Shown here: one piece after another, positions 1 through 9,417 of the stretch
Numbering within the stretch: the stretch's first letter is position 1
Layout of the letters: every line of letters begins with the position of its first letter
NCBI RefSeq assembly: GCF_017873185.1
Contig: NZ_JAGGJX010000001.1
Coordinates: 806,001-870,000 of the forward strand
Length of the DNA stretch: 64,000 nucleotides
Direction: 5' to 3'
From: Metaclostridioides mangenotii
GTDB taxonomy: Bacteria > Bacillota > Clostridia > Peptostreptococcales > Peptostreptococcaceae
Translations under genes and position numbers: made by a program
The notes under the pieces: model-generated
What the model saw: the letters and a program-made list of their open reading frames with translations, nothing else
Told to the model about the DNA's origin: nothing
The model's database searches: none

Positions 1-1008
1 TTCTTCGCTTACTGCACCAAATTTATTTAATGTTTCTTCTTTTACCCCCAGTCTTTTGATCTTTGCTTCGTTTGAATAGGTTACACAACCCTCGACAAAC
101 ACCGATGAAATTCCCGGGTAATCTATTAACGCAGAAGATACCATACCTCCTGTACACGACTCTGCTACAGCTATTTTCAAGTTTTTATCGACAAGAAGTT
201 TTGCAGCTACTTCTTCAAGTACATTTTTGCTTTCTCCACTGTAGTTATCATCATTAGTATAAACAAACTTTTCTACTCTATCCTTTATCTTGTCCTCTAC
301 TGGTTTAATTAATCGTTCAGCTTCTTCTTCATCTTTTGCCTTTGCAGTAATTCTTATAGTTACTTCCATCTCTTTTGCATAAAGCGCAACTGTTGGATTA
401 TTTTGTCCATTTATTATATCGATTATCTCTAATTCAAGATCCGACTCTCCTATTCCGTAAAGTCTTAGAGTTTTTGATATCAACTTATCATCTGTAAATT
501 GTTTTAAATACGGCATAACACTTTCATTAAACATAGCAACCATCTCTCTTGGTGGCCCAGGAAGCACTATTATTGCCTTATCGTCTTTTCTCAAAACAGC
601 GCCTGGTGCAGTTCCGTTGTTATTTTTAAGAACTAATGCACTTTCTGGGAAATACGCCTGCTTTTTATTGTTTGGGGCAGCTTTTCTTCCTCTTCTCTCT
701 ATAAGAGATTTAATATATTCCCAAGAAGGTTCGTGAAGCTCAAGCTCTTGTCCAAAATATTTTGCAGCTACTTCTTTTGTTAAATCATCAGTTGTAGGCC
801 CAAGCCCTCCAGTTGTGATGACAACATCGCTTCTCTCTATACTCTCTTTAAAACACTCGAATAGCCTTTCTACGTTGTCTCCTACTGTACTTTGGTGGTA
901 GACCTCTATTCCAATAGATGCTAATTCTTTAGCAATATACTGAGAATTTGTATTTACTATATCCCCTAGCAAAAGCTCTGTTCCAACGCTTATTATTTCT
1001 GCTTTCAC
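1..1008 (-). CDS. cinA: CinA-family protein, C-terminus off the window
   Basis: The 336 visible residues read as CinA. The N-terminal MoaB/MogA-like domain starts KAEIISVGTELLLGDIVNTN and has TTGGLGPTTDD and LPGPPREM motifs. The C-terminal nicotinamide-nucleotide amidohydrolase domain begins near residue 255 and shows the AVAESCTGG motif. About 75 residues remain beyond the left edge, judging from the usual length of about 410. The start is GTG: an ATG two bases upstream is out of frame, and AAGGAGTG lies 8 nt before the GTG. CinA deamidates NMN and is linked to competence and ADP-ribose metabolism. In most firmicutes cinA directly precedes recA; here recA enters from the opposite edge of the window. 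Confidence 0.93.
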   Translation of the reverse strand, partial: MKAEIISVGTELLLGDIVNTNSQYIAKELASIGIEVYHQSTVGDNVERLFECFKESIERSDVVITTGGLGPTTDDLTKEVAAKYFGQELELHEPSWEYIKSLIERRGRKAAPNNKKQAYFPESALVLKNNNGTAPGAVLRKDDKAIIVLPGPPREMVAMFNESVMPYLKQFTDDKLISKTLRLYGIGESDLELEIIDIINGQNNPTVALYAKEMEVTIRITAKAKDEEEAERLIKPVEDKIKDRVEKFVYTNDDNYSGESKNVLEEVAAKLLVDKNLKIAVAESCTGGMVSSALIDYPGISSVFVEGCVTYSNEAKIKRLGVKEETLNKFGAVSEE

Positions 1009-1282
1009 ATTCAACACTCCTTTTAGTCCAACACTTAAATGCTGCATATTTTGTATAACTTTGATTTTAGCAAATTTGCACTTACATATCAATTGAGTAA
1101 ATAATCAGTTAACATATTTTCAACTTTTTCACATTATTAATATACCTAAAAATTAAATATTAAACCACTACTCACTAAAACTTACATCTTAGTGGTACTT
1201 TCAAATAAATCTATAAAAACATATACTTTATTAAGACGATCAAATAAAAAAACTTTAAAATTAAAATAGTTGGAGGTAAATT

Positions 1283-2182
1283 ATGAAAATAGCAGTTATA
1301 ATGGGTGGTATTTCTTCTGAAAGAGAAGTTTCTTTAAATTCAGGAAATGAAGTTTACAATAATTTAAATAGAGATAAATACGATGTTGTAAAAATAATAA
1401 TAGACGATAAAAAAGATGTATTCACTAAAATTACAGATGATATAGATTTTGCACTTTTAGCACTTCACGGTAAATTCGGTGAAGATGGGTGTGTTCAGCA
1501 CCTTTTAGAAACTATGGATATACCTTACTCAGGATGTGGATCACTTTGCAGTGGTATGTGCATGGATAAAAACGTAAGTAAAAAAATGCTTAGAGATTCA
1601 AACTTACCTACTGCTCCATGGACAGTTGTAAAATCAGTTGACGAGATTGACTACGATTTTATAGAAAACATGGGTTATCCTGTATTTATAAAACCAAACT
1701 CTGGTGGATCAAGTGTAGCTACATTCTTTGTAAAACACAAAGATGATGTTGAAAACGCAGTAAAAGAAGGACTTGAGGTCGATGAATTTGTAATGATAGA
1801 AAAATATATACCAGGTGGAGAATTTACTTCATTTGTATTAAATGGAGAGGTCTTCCCTACAATATCTATAAAATCTGATTCTGAGTTTTTCGACTATGAA
1901 TCAAAGTACTCTCTTGATAACGGAGCTACTGAAGAAGTTGTATACCTAGACGAGGATCTTCAAAAGAAATTAAACAAAATATCTGAAGAGTGTTGGAAAA
2001 TATTTAACTGCAAGGCTTATGTAAGAATAGATGTAATCATCGATGGAGATAATATATATGTGCTAGAGCTTAATACTCTTCCAGGAATGACTAAAACTAG
2101 CTTGATACCAAGAAGTGCAGCAGCTAGAGGAATTGGCTATTCTCAACTTTTAGATAAAATTATAGAATACTCTTTACAGTAA
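1283..2182 (+). CDS. ddl: D-alanine--D-alanine ligase
   Basis: A 299-residue ATP-grasp ligase that makes D-Ala-D-Ala for peptidoglycan precursors in the cytoplasm. Visible motifs are GGISSEREVSLNSG at the N-terminus, HGKFGEDG near residue 62, the ATP-grasp segment FIKPNSGGSSV near 135, the substrate-loop tyrosine in SKYSLDNGATEE, and the Mg-binding end ELNTLPGMTKTSLIP. The length is at the short end for Ddl, as in other clostridia. Start ATG with TTGGAGG upstream. A MocR-type regulator follows 87 bp downstream on the same strand, then a D,D-carboxypeptidase, which suggests a local D-Ala/peptidoglycan unit. No vancomycin-resistance ligase context (VanH or VanX) is present. Confidence 0.95.
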   Translation: MKIAVIMGGISSEREVSLNSGNEVYNNLNRDKYDVVKIIIDDKKDVFTKITDDIDFALLALHGKFGEDGCVQHLLETMDIPYSGCGSLCSGMCMDKNVSKKMLRDSNLPTAPWTVVKSVDEIDYDFIENMGYPVFIKPNSGGSSVATFFVKHKDDVENAVKEGLEVDEFVMIEKYIPGGEFTSFVLNGEVFPTISIKSDSEFFDYESKYSLDNGATEEVVYLDEDLQKKLNKISEECWKIFNCKAYVRIDVIIDGDNIYVLELNTLPGMTKTSLIPRSAAARGIGYSQLLDKIIEYSLQ

Positions 2183-2269
2183 TTTATTAACTCTATCAGA
2201 AAGATTTGAAAATTATCTGTATTAATAGTAATATTAATTCATTACAGTAAATTAATTAGAGGTGATAAC

Positions 2270-3718
2270 TTGTTATTTTCAAATCTAAAACTAAACGATG
2301 ATGAACCTGTTTATATACAGATTAAAACATATATAAGGGATATGATCTCGAAAGGTCTTATTCCAAACAACAGTAAGCTCCCTTCAACGAGGGAGCTAAG
2401 CTTGTTTCTAAATGTAAGTAGAAATTCAATTATAGCTACATACGACGAACTTAAAGCTGAAGGTTTAATTTACTCAGTGTCTGGAAAAGGGACTTTTGTT
2501 AACTCTGAAAACTTTATATCCACTACTCCATGGTCAATAAATTGGAGCAACCTAGAAAACGACTATTCAAAATCTGCAAATGAGTTGGATATAGTAAAAA
2601 ATGAAATTCCATGGAGCTCTGATTTAATATCATTTAAAAGTATCTCACCAGATGGAGAACTATTCGATATAGAAGAACTAAAAAAATCCTTTTTAAACAG
2701 AATCTCACTTGAGAGCCACAAACTTTTAAACTATGGTTATGCCAAAGGATATAAACCTCTTATTGACTATTTATTGAATTATATGAAAGAAAAAGGCGTC
2801 GATACAACAAATAAAGATATCCTTATTACAAATGGATTTACAGAAGGGTTTGATATGATTCTCTCTTCCTTTACCGTCCCAGGTGACACAATTATCTGTG
2901 AAAACCCTACTCACAACACATCAATTAAGCTTATGAAAACACATGGTTTAAAGATGCAAGGTGTAGATATAGACGAAAATGGACTAAATTTTAACATGTT
3001 AGAATCGAAAATCTCTGCTAACAGAGAAAAAATTAAATTTGCATATATAACACCATCATACCATAATCCTACCGGAACTGTTATGATGCCTGAAGACAGA
3101 TACAATTTCTACAAAATAATGAGAAAACACAACATAGCTATAATAGAAGATGGATTTAATGAAGAGCTTCTCTACAACAGCTCTCATATATTCCCTATCT
3201 GCTCTCTAGACAATAAAAACAACGGTGTAATATACATCGGAAGTTTCTCAAAAATACTTTTCCCAGGGCTTAGAATTGGTTGGATATTTGCGGATAAACA
3301 TGTCATTGATAAGCTTGAGAGCGTTAAAAGATGTAGAAGCATACACACGTCATTTTTAGATCAAGCTATACTATTTGACTATCTTAAAAACGATGCTTTC
3401 GAAAAGTATATTAAAAAGATAAGAAAAGTTTACGGCGATAAATTCAATCTTGCATATGAATGTGCTAAAGAACATATATTACATGAGTACATCTTAGGAG
3501 ATGGTGGACTTCATCTTTTTATAAAACTTAAAAATATAGATTCCAGAAAACTATTGAATAGGTGTTACAAGAAAAAAGTTATCTTTATGCCGGGTGATCT
3601 ATTCTCAGTTGACGGAAAAGGACACGATACACTTAGACTTGGATTTTCAAGGCTGACACATGAAGAAATAGAAAAAGGAATAAAAATTATAGGAGAAACA
3701 GTCAGAGAAATGGACTAA
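2270..3718 (+). CDS. MocR/PdxR-type GntR regulator fused to class I aminotransferase, possible DdlR
   Basis: 482 residues. Residues about 10-75 form a GntR winged helix (PVYIQIKTYIRDMI, then LPSTRELSLFLNVSRNSI). Residues about 115-480 form a fold-type I aminotransferase domain with the PLP lysine in GSFSKILFPGLRIGW. This is the MocR architecture, in which the PLP domain senses an amino acid or PLP rather than acting as an enzyme. The start is TTG preceded by GAGGTGATAAC. It lies directly downstream of ddl. A MocR protein, DdlR of Brevibacillus, is known to control ddl, so control of ddl by D-Ala through PLP is a reasonable inference. PdxR-like control of PLP genes is the alternative, but no pdxST is nearby. 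Confidence 0.88.
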   Translation: MLFSNLKLNDDEPVYIQIKTYIRDMISKGLIPNNSKLPSTRELSLFLNVSRNSIIATYDELKAEGLIYSVSGKGTFVNSENFISTTPWSINWSNLENDYSKSANELDIVKNEIPWSSDLISFKSISPDGELFDIEELKKSFLNRISLESHKLLNYGYAKGYKPLIDYLLNYMKEKGVDTTNKDILITNGFTEGFDMILSSFTVPGDTIICENPTHNTSIKLMKTHGLKMQGVDIDENGLNFNMLESKISANREKIKFAYITPSYHNPTGTVMMPEDRYNFYKIMRKHNIAIIEDGFNEELLYNSSHIFPICSLDNKNNGVIYIGSFSKILFPGLRIGWIFADKHVIDKLESVKRCRSIHTSFLDQAILFDYLKNDAFEKYIKKIRKVYGDKFNLAYECAKEHILHEYILGDGGLHLFIKLKNIDSRKLLNRCYKKKVIFMPGDLFSVDGKGHDTLRLGFSRLTHEEIEKGIKIIGETVREMD

Positions 3719-3753
3719 ACTAACTAAAACTGTTAGCCTAGTTCGTTTTTTTG
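3719..3753 (+). terminator. weak possible terminator
   Basis: A short CTAAC/GTTAG stem directly after the MocR stop codon is followed by a run of seven T. The stem is only 5 bp, so this is tentative. Confidence 0.35.
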
Positions 3754-3796
3754 AGTTATAATATATATAGTTTATATGTAAACAGGAGAGTTAAAA

Positions 3797-4660
3797 ATGG
3801 CTAAAAAATATAAAAAACAAAAAAAGATTAATAAAGCAAAATTAATGCTTACTCTGTTAGTATTAATCGGAATAATATCAGGTTTGGCATTTGGAGGATT
3901 TAAGATCTACACAATGTTAAAATCCAAAGAGGATCCTAAGACAACCTCTAAAGTAATTGCGTCACAAAGTGCTAAACCAGAAACCAAAGGGGAGCAACCT
4001 AATCAAGAAAAACCTACAGAAGAAGCTAAAAAAGATGAAGAAGCTTCTGATTCTAATAAAGTTAAAGAAGAAGAAACTAAAGAAGAGGAAAAAGTAGAAG
4101 TTATCTTCACTCATTCTGAAATACCTTATGAAGTTAGGCTCAGAATGGTAGGTAAATCTATGCCTAAGGAAGATAGTTTAATAAAATTTAGCGATCTTTC
4201 TTATTTAAAATTAACTTACTACGGATTTGACAACAAGATACATAACGGTGAAATGGTTGTAAGCAAAGAAGTCGCAGCAGAAGCTGTAAGTATATTTAAA
4301 GAACTTTATGAAAAAAAATATCCTATAGAAAAAATGAAGTTAATCGATGACTACGACGGAGATGATGAGGCTTCTATGGAAGATAACAATACCTCTGCAT
4401 TTTGTTACAGAGTAATTGCTGGAACAGATACTCTTTCAAATCATGCTAAAGGACTTGCAATAGACATCAATCCCAAACAAAATCCTCATGTAACAGAAAC
4501 TGCTGTGCTACCACAGGGTTCTGAGTCATATGCAAATAGAGATGATATTAAAATAGGAATGATAAAAAAATACGACCTGTGTTATAAAGCTTTCACTAAC
4601 AGGGGTTGGGGCTGGGGAGGTCACTGGAAAAATCCAGACTATCAGCATTTCGAAAAATAA
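3797..4660 (+). CDS. membrane-anchored M15 family D,D-carboxypeptidase (VanY-like)
   Basis: 287 residues. After a lysine-rich start there is one membrane segment (about residues 14-37, LMLTLLVLIGIISGLAFGGF). A low-complexity Glu/Lys/Pro linker (about 45-100) follows, then an extracellular zinc peptidase domain. The M15 metal motif is visible as SNHAKGLAIDINP (His and Asp), with the C-terminal GWGGHWKNPDYQHFE supplying the third ligand. Such enzymes trim D-Ala or cut peptide stems in the wall. The long charged linker should place the catalytic domain out in the wall. Start ATG after AGGAGAG. It follows ddl and the MocR gene on the same strand, in keeping with a D-Ala theme. Confidence 0.85.
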   Translation: MAKKYKKQKKINKAKLMLTLLVLIGIISGLAFGGFKIYTMLKSKEDPKTTSKVIASQSAKPETKGEQPNQEKPTEEAKKDEEASDSNKVKEEETKEEEKVEVIFTHSEIPYEVRLRMVGKSMPKEDSLIKFSDLSYLKLTYYGFDNKIHNGEMVVSKEVAAEAVSIFKELYEKKYPIEKMKLIDDYDGDDEASMEDNNTSAFCYRVIAGTDTLSNHAKGLAIDINPKQNPHVTETAVLPQGSESYANRDDIKIGMIKKYDLCYKAFTNRGWGWGGHWKNPDYQHFEK

Positions 4661-4759
4661 ATAATCGATTTAGTAAGTTTATAAGATATTATATTAAAAT
4701 CTAAAAATAAATTTATTATATTGTATATTGAATGAAAATAAAACTTAAAGGTGAAATTT

Positions 4760-6682
4760 ATGAATTTAATAACTTTAGAAAATATAAGCAAGAATTATTC
4801 AGAAAAACCGCTACTTAACAACATCTCACTTGGAATAAATTCAGGTGAGAAAATTGGTATGATCGGAGTTAACGGTACTGGTAAATCTACTCTACTAAAA
4901 ATAATAGTAGGAGCAGAAATTAGCGATTCTGGTTCAATAATCAAAACTAACGGACTTCGAATCAAGTACCTACCTCAGAATCCAAACTACGATGAAAATT
5001 CAAATGTACTAGAGCAAGTATTTAACAGTTCTTCAAAAGAACTTAAAATAATAGGTGAATACAATGACTTACTTGAAAAATCTAGTAAAAATCAGAGCGA
5101 TGAACTCAACAAAAAAATATTAAAAGTACAGGAAATTATCGAAGATTTAAACCTATGGGATTTAGAAAGTGAAGCGAAATCAATACTTACAAAACTTGGA
5201 ATAAATGATTTTTCTCAAAAGATACAAGAATTATCAGGAGGTCAGAAAAAGAGAATTTCACTAGCGTCTGCATTAATTACTCCGTGTGACTTATTGGTAT
5301 TAGATGAGCCTACTAACCATCTAGATAACGACACTATAGATTGGCTCGAAGAGTATCTTAACTCTAGAAAAGGTTCTTTGCTAATGATAACTCACGATAG
5401 ATATTTCCTAGATGCAGTAACAAATAGGATAATAGAATTAGATAAAGGTAGACTATTTAGCTACGATGGCAACTACTCTACTTATTTAGAGCGTAAATCA
5501 GAGAGACTTGCTATGGAAGCCAGTATAGAGGATAAAAGACAAAACCTAATAAGAACAGAGTTAAAATGGGTAAGAAGAGGCGCTCTAGCACGTAGTACAA
5601 AGCAAAAGGCTAGACTTCAGAGATTCGACGATCTCGTTAATAAAGAAACTTCAAAGCAAGATGAAAACATAGATATTTCAGTATCTTCAAGTAGATTAGG
5701 TAAAAAGATAATTGAAATAAACAATATTTCAAAATCATTTGGAGATAAAAAGGTAATAGATAATTTAGACTACACAATTGCCCGTAACGACAGAATTGGA
5801 ATAATAGGAAAAAATGGTTTAGGTAAATCTACTCTTATTAACTTAATAAACAGAACTATCGAACCAGACAGCGGAACAATAGAGATAGGTGAAACCGTAA
5901 GAATAGGATTCTTCTCACAAGATGACAGTCATATGGACCCAGATCAGAGGGCAATAGACTATGTAAAAGAGGCAAGTGACTATATAGAAACAGCAGATGG
6001 AACTAGAATCACAGCATCTCAAATGTGTGAAAAATTCTTATTTAGCTCTTCAATGCAGTACACCCAAATAAACAGACTATCTGGTGGTGAAAGAAGAAGA
6101 CTTCACCTACTCAGAGTCCTTATGATGGCTCCTAATGTTCTTCTACTAGATGAGCCTACCAATGACTTAGACATAACTACTTTAAATATCTTAGAGGACT
6201 ATTTAGACAGTTTTGACGGTGTTATAATAACTGTTTCACACGATAGATACTTCTTAAACAGAGTTTGTAGTAAAATATTCGCTTACGAAGGAAATGGTAA
6301 AATCTATATATACACAGGGAACTACTCTGACTACATTATTTACAGGGAAATACAAAATATCGAATTTGAAGAAGATATTAAATTAAGCTCAACCCCAGAA
6401 AAAAGTACTGTAAAACAAAGCTCAGAAAAACCAAAAGAAAAGAAAAAAGTAAAACTTTCGTACAATGAACAGCGAGAGTACGACAACATTGATCAAGATA
6501 TCGAGACTCTTGAGAAAAAAATAGAAGCTCTTGAAAACAGCACATCAGAATTTGCTACAGATTTTACAAAGCTACAGGAAATACTAGATGAGAAAGCTGA
6601 ATTGGAAGGCGAGCTAGAACATAAGTATGAAAGATGGGAATATCTGAATAATCTTGTAGAAGAGATAAATGAAGGAAAATAA
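4760..6682 (+). CDS. ABC-F ribosome-associated ATPase, Uup/YfmR-like
   Basis: A soluble tandem ABC ATPase of 640 residues without membrane segments. The first cassette has Walker A GVNGTGKST, signature LSGGQKKR and Walker B LLVLDEPTNHLD. The interdomain linker contains the charged WVRRGALARSTKQKAR segment that reaches tRNA in ABC-F proteins. The second cassette has GKNGLGKST, LSGGERRR and LLLDEPTNDLD. A C-terminal coiled coil (about residues 550-640) is typical of Uup/YfmR, which relieve ribosome stalling; an antibiotic-resistance ABC-F cannot be excluded. The start is taken as ATG 4760. An in-frame GTG at 4751 lies inside the AAAGGTGA ribosome-binding site. The last codons form part of a large palindrome (6674-6803). 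Confidence 0.9.
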   Translation: MNLITLENISKNYSEKPLLNNISLGINSGEKIGMIGVNGTGKSTLLKIIVGAEISDSGSIIKTNGLRIKYLPQNPNYDENSNVLEQVFNSSSKELKIIGEYNDLLEKSSKNQSDELNKKILKVQEIIEDLNLWDLESEAKSILTKLGINDFSQKIQELSGGQKKRISLASALITPCDLLVLDEPTNHLDNDTIDWLEEYLNSRKGSLLMITHDRYFLDAVTNRIIELDKGRLFSYDGNYSTYLERKSERLAMEASIEDKRQNLIRTELKWVRRGALARSTKQKARLQRFDDLVNKETSKQDENIDISVSSSRLGKKIIEINNISKSFGDKKVIDNLDYTIARNDRIGIIGKNGLGKSTLINLINRTIEPDSGTIEIGETVRIGFFSQDDSHMDPDQRAIDYVKEASDYIETADGTRITASQMCEKFLFSSSMQYTQINRLSGGERRRLHLLRVLMMAPNVLLLDEPTNDLDITTLNILEDYLDSFDGVIITVSHDRYFLNRVCSKIFAYEGNGKIYIYTGNYSDYIIYREIQNIEFEEDIKLSSTPEKSTVKQSSEKPKEKKKVKLSYNEQREYDNIDQDIETLEKKIEALENSTSEFATDFTKLQEILDEKAELEGELEHKYERWEYLNNLVEEINEGK

Positions 6683-6803
6683 TAATTAAATAGCTCAAAA
6701 TATAAAGGATGGAGATGTCCAGCACCACAGATTGGGAAAAAGTCTGTAACTGTGCTGGTCATCTCCACCCTTTATATTTTGCATTATTTAATTATTATTT
6801 TCC
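6674..6803 (+). repeat. large palindromic hairpin element, copy A
   Basis: A nearly continuous inverted repeat of 130 bp. The outer arms (6674-6692 and 6785-6803) are perfectly complementary over 19 bp and include the ABC-F stop codon. Two further paired blocks follow, and then an apical core GCACCACAGATT-GGGAAAAAGTCTGTAA-CTGTGC. The same core occurs in copies B (59012-59149) and C (6901-7016, minus strand), although the arms differ. About 80 bp downstream (to about 6880) also resembles the sequence following copy B. Seen directly: the symmetry and the shared core. Inferred: an RNA hairpin at the gene 3' end, or a MITE-like element inserted into a terminator. Confidence 0.8.
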
Positions 6804-6900
6804 TCCCATTTTGGTGGAAAAAAGTCCAAACCTAAGATCTGAAAACATTGCTTTAAGGGTGATTTAGCCATTCCGCTCTTAACGCACCTATTATAAGGAA

Positions 6901-7016
6901 GGCTATTTAAATCCGGGCAATGTAAGTAAAGAGGATATCTTGCACAATTACAGACTTTTTCCCAATCTGTGGTGCAATATATCCACTTTGATTGCATTGC
7001 CCGGATTTAAATAGCC
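6901..7016 (-). repeat. large palindromic hairpin element, copy C
   Basis: The outer arms at 6901-6922 and 6995-7016 match perfectly over 22 bp. An inner GGATAT/ATATCC block and TTGCAC/GTGCAA block surround the same core as copies A and B, here on the minus strand. The element ends 7 bp from the stop codon of the minus-strand NRPS-like gene, so the core has the same sense relative to its upstream gene as in A and B. The 97 bp between copies A and C holds no gene. Confidence 0.8.
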
Positions 7017-7023
7017 AACCATA

Positions 7024-9213
7024 CTACATAGGAAGTGCCCTTTTATTGACCTTACCGATAGGAGTAACTGGAATTTTATCAATCCTAACAATTATCTTTG
7101 GAATCATATAACTCGGTAATTGCCTTTCCAAATAATACCTTATAGACCTTGAATTCACATCGTCGTAATCGTGATCGTCAACTACATAGAAAGCTATTAA
7201 ATACATTTCGCCTTCTTCATCTTCTCTAGATACACATACTGAACTCTTTATTTCTTTAATTCTGTTTATTGTATTTTCTATTTCATACAAGTCTATTATG
7301 AACTCTCCTATTTTAACCTGGTTGTCAAGTCTTCCAATGTAATCTAGGCTCCCGTCTTCAAGCCACCTAACAAGATCTCCTGTTCTGTACATCTTTTCTG
7401 TATACTCGTCTTTTCTAAATGGATTTGGTACAAAACTTTTCTTTGTAAGTTCTTCGTCTCTTAGGTATCCCCTAGAAATTTGAACTCCAGATAAACATAG
7501 TTCTCCTGGTACACCTATTGGACAGACTTTCTCTGTTTTATCTAATACATATGCGTAAGTGTTGTATATTGGCTTTCCAATTGGAACTCTATCGTATTCT
7601 CTATCTACTAGAAATGAAGTCGATATTACTGTGAATTCTGCTGGTCCATATTCGTTATAGAGTTTATAGTCCCTGTGTTTGTACCCCTTTAGGCGCTCTC
7701 CTCCTGTTTGAAGAACTCTTATAGAGAAATTGTTACAGTTCTTTATAAAAAGCTTTGCGATAGCTGTAGGTAGAGCCAAGACCGTTATATCTTCTTCCTC
7801 ACAGTATTCATTTACTGTGTATTCGTTGAATTTTGATTCTTCTGGCATTATATCTACTGATGCACCTACTAATAAGTAAGGAAATATCTGTTTCATAACT
7901 GCATCAAAACTAAAGCTCAAATATACGCCGCATATGTCTTCTTCTGTTATTTCAATAGACTCTATACTGTGGAAACACATATTTATTAGGCTTTTGTGTT
8001 CGATTGTCATAGTCTTTGGTCTTCCTGTAGATCCTGAAGTAGATATTGTGTACACTCCATTATCTGGAGTTATTGTTTCTGTAAGTTTGTAAACCCTATC
8101 TAAGTAACAGTTACTATCTATATCTACTATCGTTGTATCTATGGATTTAACCTTGTATTTAAGCTCATCAGAGGTTATTACAACCTTTGCATTGCTATCC
8201 TCAAGTAGATATTCTATTCTCTCTTTTGGGTTGTTTATATCTATAGGAAAAAATATTCCTCCAGCCTTCATTATTGAAATTGCTGCAACCACTATATTTA
8301 AATTTCTAGGCAACATAACAGCAACTATATCTTCAGCATGAATTCCTATATGATTTAAGTATCCTCCAAGTTTATCAGTTAATTTATCTAATTCTCTATA
8401 ATTAATACATTTATATTCATCTCTTACTGCTATATTTTCGGGGTACTTGTCTACACACTCTCTAAAGAGAGATATGTAGTCTTTGTTTATAGGGATATCT
8501 CTTTGATTGTTGTTAAAGTTGTTTAGAACAACATCTTTTTCAGACTTCGATATAAATTCTATATCATCAACTAATATGTTTTCATCTTTTAGAATTTGTT
8601 CAATTATATCTCTAAATTCCCCAAGTACTCTATTTACTGTCTCTGATTTGTATACTGCATTATTATATCCTATCTGGATTTCCAGACAATCTCTTGCTGA
8701 CAATACCACAAAAAATTCGTATAATTTATCAAACCTCTCGATACAATCTTGCATATCCATCTCCTTATAAAAAAGGACTGTATTAATAAGTTTATCTTTT
8801 AAAAGACTTTCATTTTCTATATATATAAATGGATTATTTGCGTATTCAAGTGATCTAATCCACTGATGCTGCACCTTCTTTAACAGTTTCATAAAACTGC
8901 AATTATTTTTATAGTATATTCTTAAAGGGACAAAATCTAGTGTCTTTCCAAAGACGACATCTTCTACGTAAGTATATTTTTGAAGTATCAAACCGTATAT
9001 AGTTTCAATTATAATCTCTATTGAAATTCCATTTCTGCTTGAAAAATCAATAAGCTTTTTGTATATACTTTCTTCTAATATAAGCGATTTAAACAATAGC
9101 TTTTCATCGGACTCTTTATTAAAATAATCGTAAGGTATTTTTGCTACATTTGTATAACTGTCTAATAAGTCGCTCCAATACTTCGTCTCTAAATTTAAAT
9201 TAAATTCACTCAC
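7024..9213 (-). CDS. stand-alone NRPS-like protein: partial condensation lobe plus adenylation domain
   Basis: 729 residues. Residues 1 to about 230 resemble the C-terminal lobe of a condensation domain (FGKTLDFVPLRIYY region), but the N-terminal lobe with HHxxxDG is absent. Residues about 245-725 are an adenylation domain with A3 TSGSTGRPKTMTIEH, A5 NEYGPAEF, A7 YRTGDLVRW, A8 GRLDNQVKIGEFIIDLYEIE and A10 PIGKVNKRALP, where the lysine is the catalytic one. The A8 loop lacks the usual RG. The protein stops right after A10, with no carrier or thioesterase domain and no partner synthetase within 10 kb. It could load a carrier encoded elsewhere or be a relic of a larger synthetase. GTG start after GGAGGGG. 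Confidence 0.82.
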   Translation of the reverse strand: MSEFNLNLETKYWSDLLDSYTNVAKIPYDYFNKESDEKLLFKSLILEESIYKKLIDFSSRNGISIEIIIETIYGLILQKYTYVEDVVFGKTLDFVPLRIYYKNNCSFMKLLKKVQHQWIRSLEYANNPFIYIENESLLKDKLINTVLFYKEMDMQDCIERFDKLYEFFVVLSARDCLEIQIGYNNAVYKSETVNRVLGEFRDIIEQILKDENILVDDIEFISKSEKDVVLNNFNNNQRDIPINKDYISLFRECVDKYPENIAVRDEYKCINYRELDKLTDKLGGYLNHIGIHAEDIVAVMLPRNLNIVVAAISIMKAGGIFFPIDINNPKERIEYLLEDSNAKVVITSDELKYKVKSIDTTIVDIDSNCYLDRVYKLTETITPDNGVYTISTSGSTGRPKTMTIEHKSLINMCFHSIESIEITEEDICGVYLSFSFDAVMKQIFPYLLVGASVDIMPEESKFNEYTVNEYCEEEDITVLALPTAIAKLFIKNCNNFSIRVLQTGGERLKGYKHRDYKLYNEYGPAEFTVISTSFLVDREYDRVPIGKPIYNTYAYVLDKTEKVCPIGVPGELCLSGVQISRGYLRDEELTKKSFVPNPFRKDEYTEKMYRTGDLVRWLEDGSLDYIGRLDNQVKIGEFIIDLYEIENTINRIKEIKSSVCVSREDEEGEMYLIAFYVVDDHDYDDVNSRSIRYYLERQLPSYMIPKIIVRIDKIPVTPIGKVNKRALPM

Positions 9214-9417
9214 TTTCGTCCCCTCCTCTCTTCAAAATCAAATTTACGCTTTTATGTATTAGCTGCTTAATCTCTATGTATATTCACTATACTTCATATT
9301 GTTTACATATATTTTATTTATACACACAAAGTTATTCTGAGATAACGCTTTCTTTTTTTAGTAAAAGATATGTATAATTCGATATATTTTTCAAATAAAT
9401 TTCCAATATATTTATAT

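Noticed and set aside
1009-1282. Possible riboswitch or T-box upstream of ddl.
   Set aside because: No conserved aptamer or T-box sequence and no terminator hairpin were found in this interval.
6493-6997. Two minus-strand open frames of 91 and 69 codons across the palindromic elements.
   Set aside because: They arise from the symmetry of the hairpins and antisense reading of the ABC-F 3' end; no ribosome-binding site and no recognisable protein features.
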